Assembly (NCBI GenBank): GCA_001872625.1
Contig: MNXP01000021.1
Coordinates: forward strand, 1-64,000
Length of the DNA: 64,000 nt
Source: Bacteroidetes bacterium CG2_30_33_31
GTDB taxonomy: Bacteria; Bacteroidota; Bacteroidia; Bacteroidales; UBA1556
Reading direction: 5' to 3'
Part shown: one piece after another, positions 62,510-64,000 of the stretch
Position numbering within the stretch: the first letter of the stretch is position 1
How the letters are laid out: every line of letters starts with the position of its first letter
Position numbers and translations under genes: made by a program
Notes under the pieces: generated by a model
Databases searched by the model: none
The model's input: only the letters and a program-made list of their open reading frames with translations
What the model was told of the DNA's origin: nothing

Positions 62510-63055
62510 ATGATTGAAAGAACTTTTAAAATATTAGTTTTACTTATGACAACATTTTATATGTCGGGTTGTTCAAGTAACAATGATGATGCCATGCGCT
62601 ATTTTGAGGATCGTTATTTTGCAATTGAAAAAGTGATTGATGCGGATACTGATTTTCAGAATTCTTTGGAAAAAATTTTGAGCGAGAATGCTGATGATAC
62701 TTTATTTGGTGATGAATATATTGCCATAATTGATGAAATAAATTTTAAATTCAATACTTTGGCTAATGTAATAAATGAATTGAAAGTCAATAATTTGCTA
62801 GAAGAAACCAATGATAATAATCTCAATAGAGCTTATCGACTGTTGATTGAAACTTATAGAGAAGTAATTGAGAGCGATTACTCGCAAATAGTAGAGTTAG
62901 TTAAAAATTCCGACCATGGGGAAGAGGAATCAAACCAAAAATTCAATACTTTATATACAAATGCTTCTGATAAATTAAACAAAAAGGTTGATTTATTTTA
63001 TGAAGCCTTGCACGAATATTCCATTGCAAAAGATTTAGAAATTGATTTGAAGTAG
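62510..63055 (+). CDS. Helical lipoprotein of unknown function
   Basis: A 181-residue lipoprotein (lipobox YMSGC, Cys about 21). The mature part is acidic and almost all helix (RYFEDRYFAIEKVIDADTDF, NRAYRLLIETYREVIESDYS), perhaps a four-helix bundle. No family is certain; the pattern resembles small surface lipoproteins of the LIC11966 type, weakly. I chose ATG 62510 because the alternative TTG 62501 falls within a promoter box. It is followed by a terminator-like hairpin shared with the biotin-carrier gene on the other strand. Confidence 0.65.
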   Translation: MIERTFKILVLLMTTFYMSGCSSNNDDAMRYFEDRYFAIEKVIDADTDFQNSLEKILSENADDTLFGDEYIAIIDEINFKFNTLANVINELKVNNLLEETNDNNLNRAYRLLIETYREVIESDYSQIVELVKNSDHGEEESNQKFNTLYTNASDKLNKKVDLFYEALHEYSIAKDLEIDLK

Positions 63056-63102
63056 CTCCAATACTTGCAATATGAGTTAAGGATTAAAAGAAGCAAAAAA
63101 AA

Positions 63103-63144
63103 CAGAGCCATTAGGGTTTTATGCAATAATGGCTCTGAATTTTT
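63103..63144. terminator. Bidirectional terminator
   Basis: A perfect 11-bp stem (CAGAGCCATTA at 63103-63113 and TAATGGCTCTG at 63127-63137), with A-rich sequence before and T-rich sequence after. It lies between convergent genes and can serve both. Confidence 0.78.
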
Positions 63145-63167
63145 AAAAGTATTTTAAATAAATTAAA

Positions 63168-63494
63168 CTATTTAATCACAGCAAGAAGAGAATTTTTAGG
63201 AACAATATCCCCAATTTTTACATTTACACTTTCAATGATTCCTGCCATTGGAGCAATGATTTTATTTTTCATTTTCATTGCCTCTAGAATTAAAATAATA
63301 TCACCTTTTGCGACTTTAGATCCCGCTTTTATATTTATTTCGGTTATAGTTCCTGGAATAAAAGAGTGAATTTCTTTAATCTTTATTTTAGAATAAGCCT
63401 TACGGCTTTTAAATTTTGTTGTCAAAATCGTACGATAGGTGGCATCACCTATGGTAAAATCGCTATAATCATTGTTTATATTTTCTTCCATCAT
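63168..63494 (-). CDS. Biotin carboxyl carrier protein of an acyl-CoA carboxylase
   Basis: A 108-residue protein with an N-terminal segment of about 40 residues and a biotinyl domain (about 42-108). The biotin lysine is Lys74 in LILEAMKMKNKIIAPMAG. The fold ends in IGDIVPKNSLLAVIK. It shuttles a carboxyl group between a biotin carboxylase or decarboxylase and a carboxyltransferase. The adjacent upstream gene, 38 bases away, encodes the carboxyltransferase, so this is one enzyme, probably propionyl-CoA carboxylase or methylmalonyl-CoA decarboxylase. Confidence 0.9.
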   Translation of the reverse strand: MMEENINNDYSDFTIGDATYRTILTTKFKSRKAYSKIKIKEIHSFIPGTITEINIKAGSKVAKGDIILILEAMKMKNKIIAPMAGIIESVNVKIGDIVPKNSLLAVIK

Positions 63495-63532
63495 TCAAAT
63501 TTTTTATTGATTAATAATATTGATATTAAATT

Positions 63533-64000
63533 TTAAAATGGTGGAATACCATGTTTTTTATCTGGATTATGAATTATTTTATTTTTAGATATTTCCAAGG
63601 CATGAACAATAAATCTTCGTGTTTCTTTTGGTTCAATCACAGCATCAATATAGCCATAAGCAGCAGCCACATAAGGATTTGCAAATTTAGTCTTATATTC
63701 TTCAACTTTTTCCTGACGCATTTTATCTGGGTCGGCAGCCTCGTTTATTTCTTTACGGAAGATGATATTAGCTGCACCTTCTGGCCCCATTACAGCGATT
63801 TCTGCTGTAGGCCAAGCAAACACAAAGTCGGCACGTAAATGGTTGGAGCACATTGCAATATATCCCCCTCCATAAGCTTTACGAAGTATTACTGTAATTT
63901 TTGGAACTGTAGCTTCTGAATATGCATAAAGCAATTTTGCACCATGACGTATAACTCCAGCATGCTCTTGGTCAATTCCAGGAAGATAGCCCGGTAGATC
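63533..64000 (-). CDS. Carboxyltransferase subunit of an acyl-CoA carboxylase (partial)
   Basis: The C-terminal part of a biotin-dependent acyl-CoA carboxyltransferase (PccB / MmdA type); the start lies beyond the right edge. The frame stays open to base 64000. Visible conserved parts are LPGYLPGIDQEHAGVIRHGA at the edge, YSEATVPKITVILRKAYGGG, FVFAWPTAEIAVMGPEGAAN, and the final segment AYGYIDAVIEPKETR. It transfers the carboxyl group from biotin to propionyl-CoA or removes it from methylmalonyl-CoA. The biotin carrier follows 38 bases downstream. Which direction it works in depends on other subunits outside the window. Confidence 0.93.
   Translation of the reverse strand, partial: DLPGYLPGIDQEHAGVIRHGAKLLYAYSEATVPKITVILRKAYGGGYIAMCSNHLRADFVFAWPTAEIAVMGPEGAANIIFRKEINEAADPDKMRQEKVEEYKTKFANPYVAAAYGYIDAVIEPKETRRFIVHALEISKNKIIHNPDKKHGIPPF

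Overview
The window looks like a chromosomal segment of a low-GC member of the Bacteroidota. The evidence is the type IX secretion machinery and its cargo (a type B sorting domain at the left edge, a type A sorting domain at 56.8 kb, a PorZ-like protein at 59.1 kb), a TonB-dependent receptor, many Lol-type lipoproteins, families typical of the phylum (DUF4834, YfhO, head-GIN, a fused ResB-CcsA), and repeated TAnnTTTG promoter boxes. TGA, TAA and TAG are ordinary stops here. I saw no tRNA, rRNA, CRISPR array or intact insertion sequence.

Layout. 0-11 kb is housekeeping: a RelA-like (p)ppGpp synthetase, a stand-alone sigma-54-type activator, lptE, a TPR protein, secG, groES-groEL, a TPR protein and serS. 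11-16.4 kb is a probable copper-acquisition locus: an MbnP-like lipoprotein with a diheme peroxidase/MbnH-like lipoprotein, divergent from an OprC/NosA-type copper TonB receptor whose frame is broken by one TGA. 16.4-25.7 kb holds a Rieske-like lipoprotein without cluster ligands, the upp-purD-membrane protein-rnhB operon, a FemAB-like acyltransferase, an OmpA-family lipoprotein, a head-GIN protein, a DASS transporter and an unknown protein.

25.9-39.6 kb is the most distinctive part: about 14 kb of minus-strand genes for c-type and b-type cytochromes. They comprise a 19-heme cytochrome c fused to a cytochrome b membrane domain, an ethylbenzene-dehydrogenase-like heme lipoprotein, the cytochrome c assembly protein CcsBA, a separate cytochrome b with a heptaheme cytochrome c, a beta-barrel between two monoheme cytochromes, a hexaheme lipoprotein on a collagen-like stalk, and a Crp/Fnr regulator with a cysteine-rich N-terminus. 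Two Fnr-type boxes 21 bp apart lie upstream of the hexaheme gene. My reading is an oxygen- or redox-regulated respiratory branch moving electrons from quinol through periplasmic hemes, possibly to the outer membrane; the terminal acceptor cannot be seen.

39.7-64 kb returns to general functions: a thioredoxin-like protein, tpx, dnaG, a U32 peptidase-family protein, a TerB-like protein, an outer-membrane barrel, a glycosyltransferase with YfhO and DUF4834, an AGCS transporter, a CAP-domain protein, a DUF819 membrane protein, gcvP, a T9SS cargo protein, rplU-rpmA, porZ-recO, two small lipoproteins, and a biotin carrier with the end of a carboxyltransferase gene that runs off the right edge.
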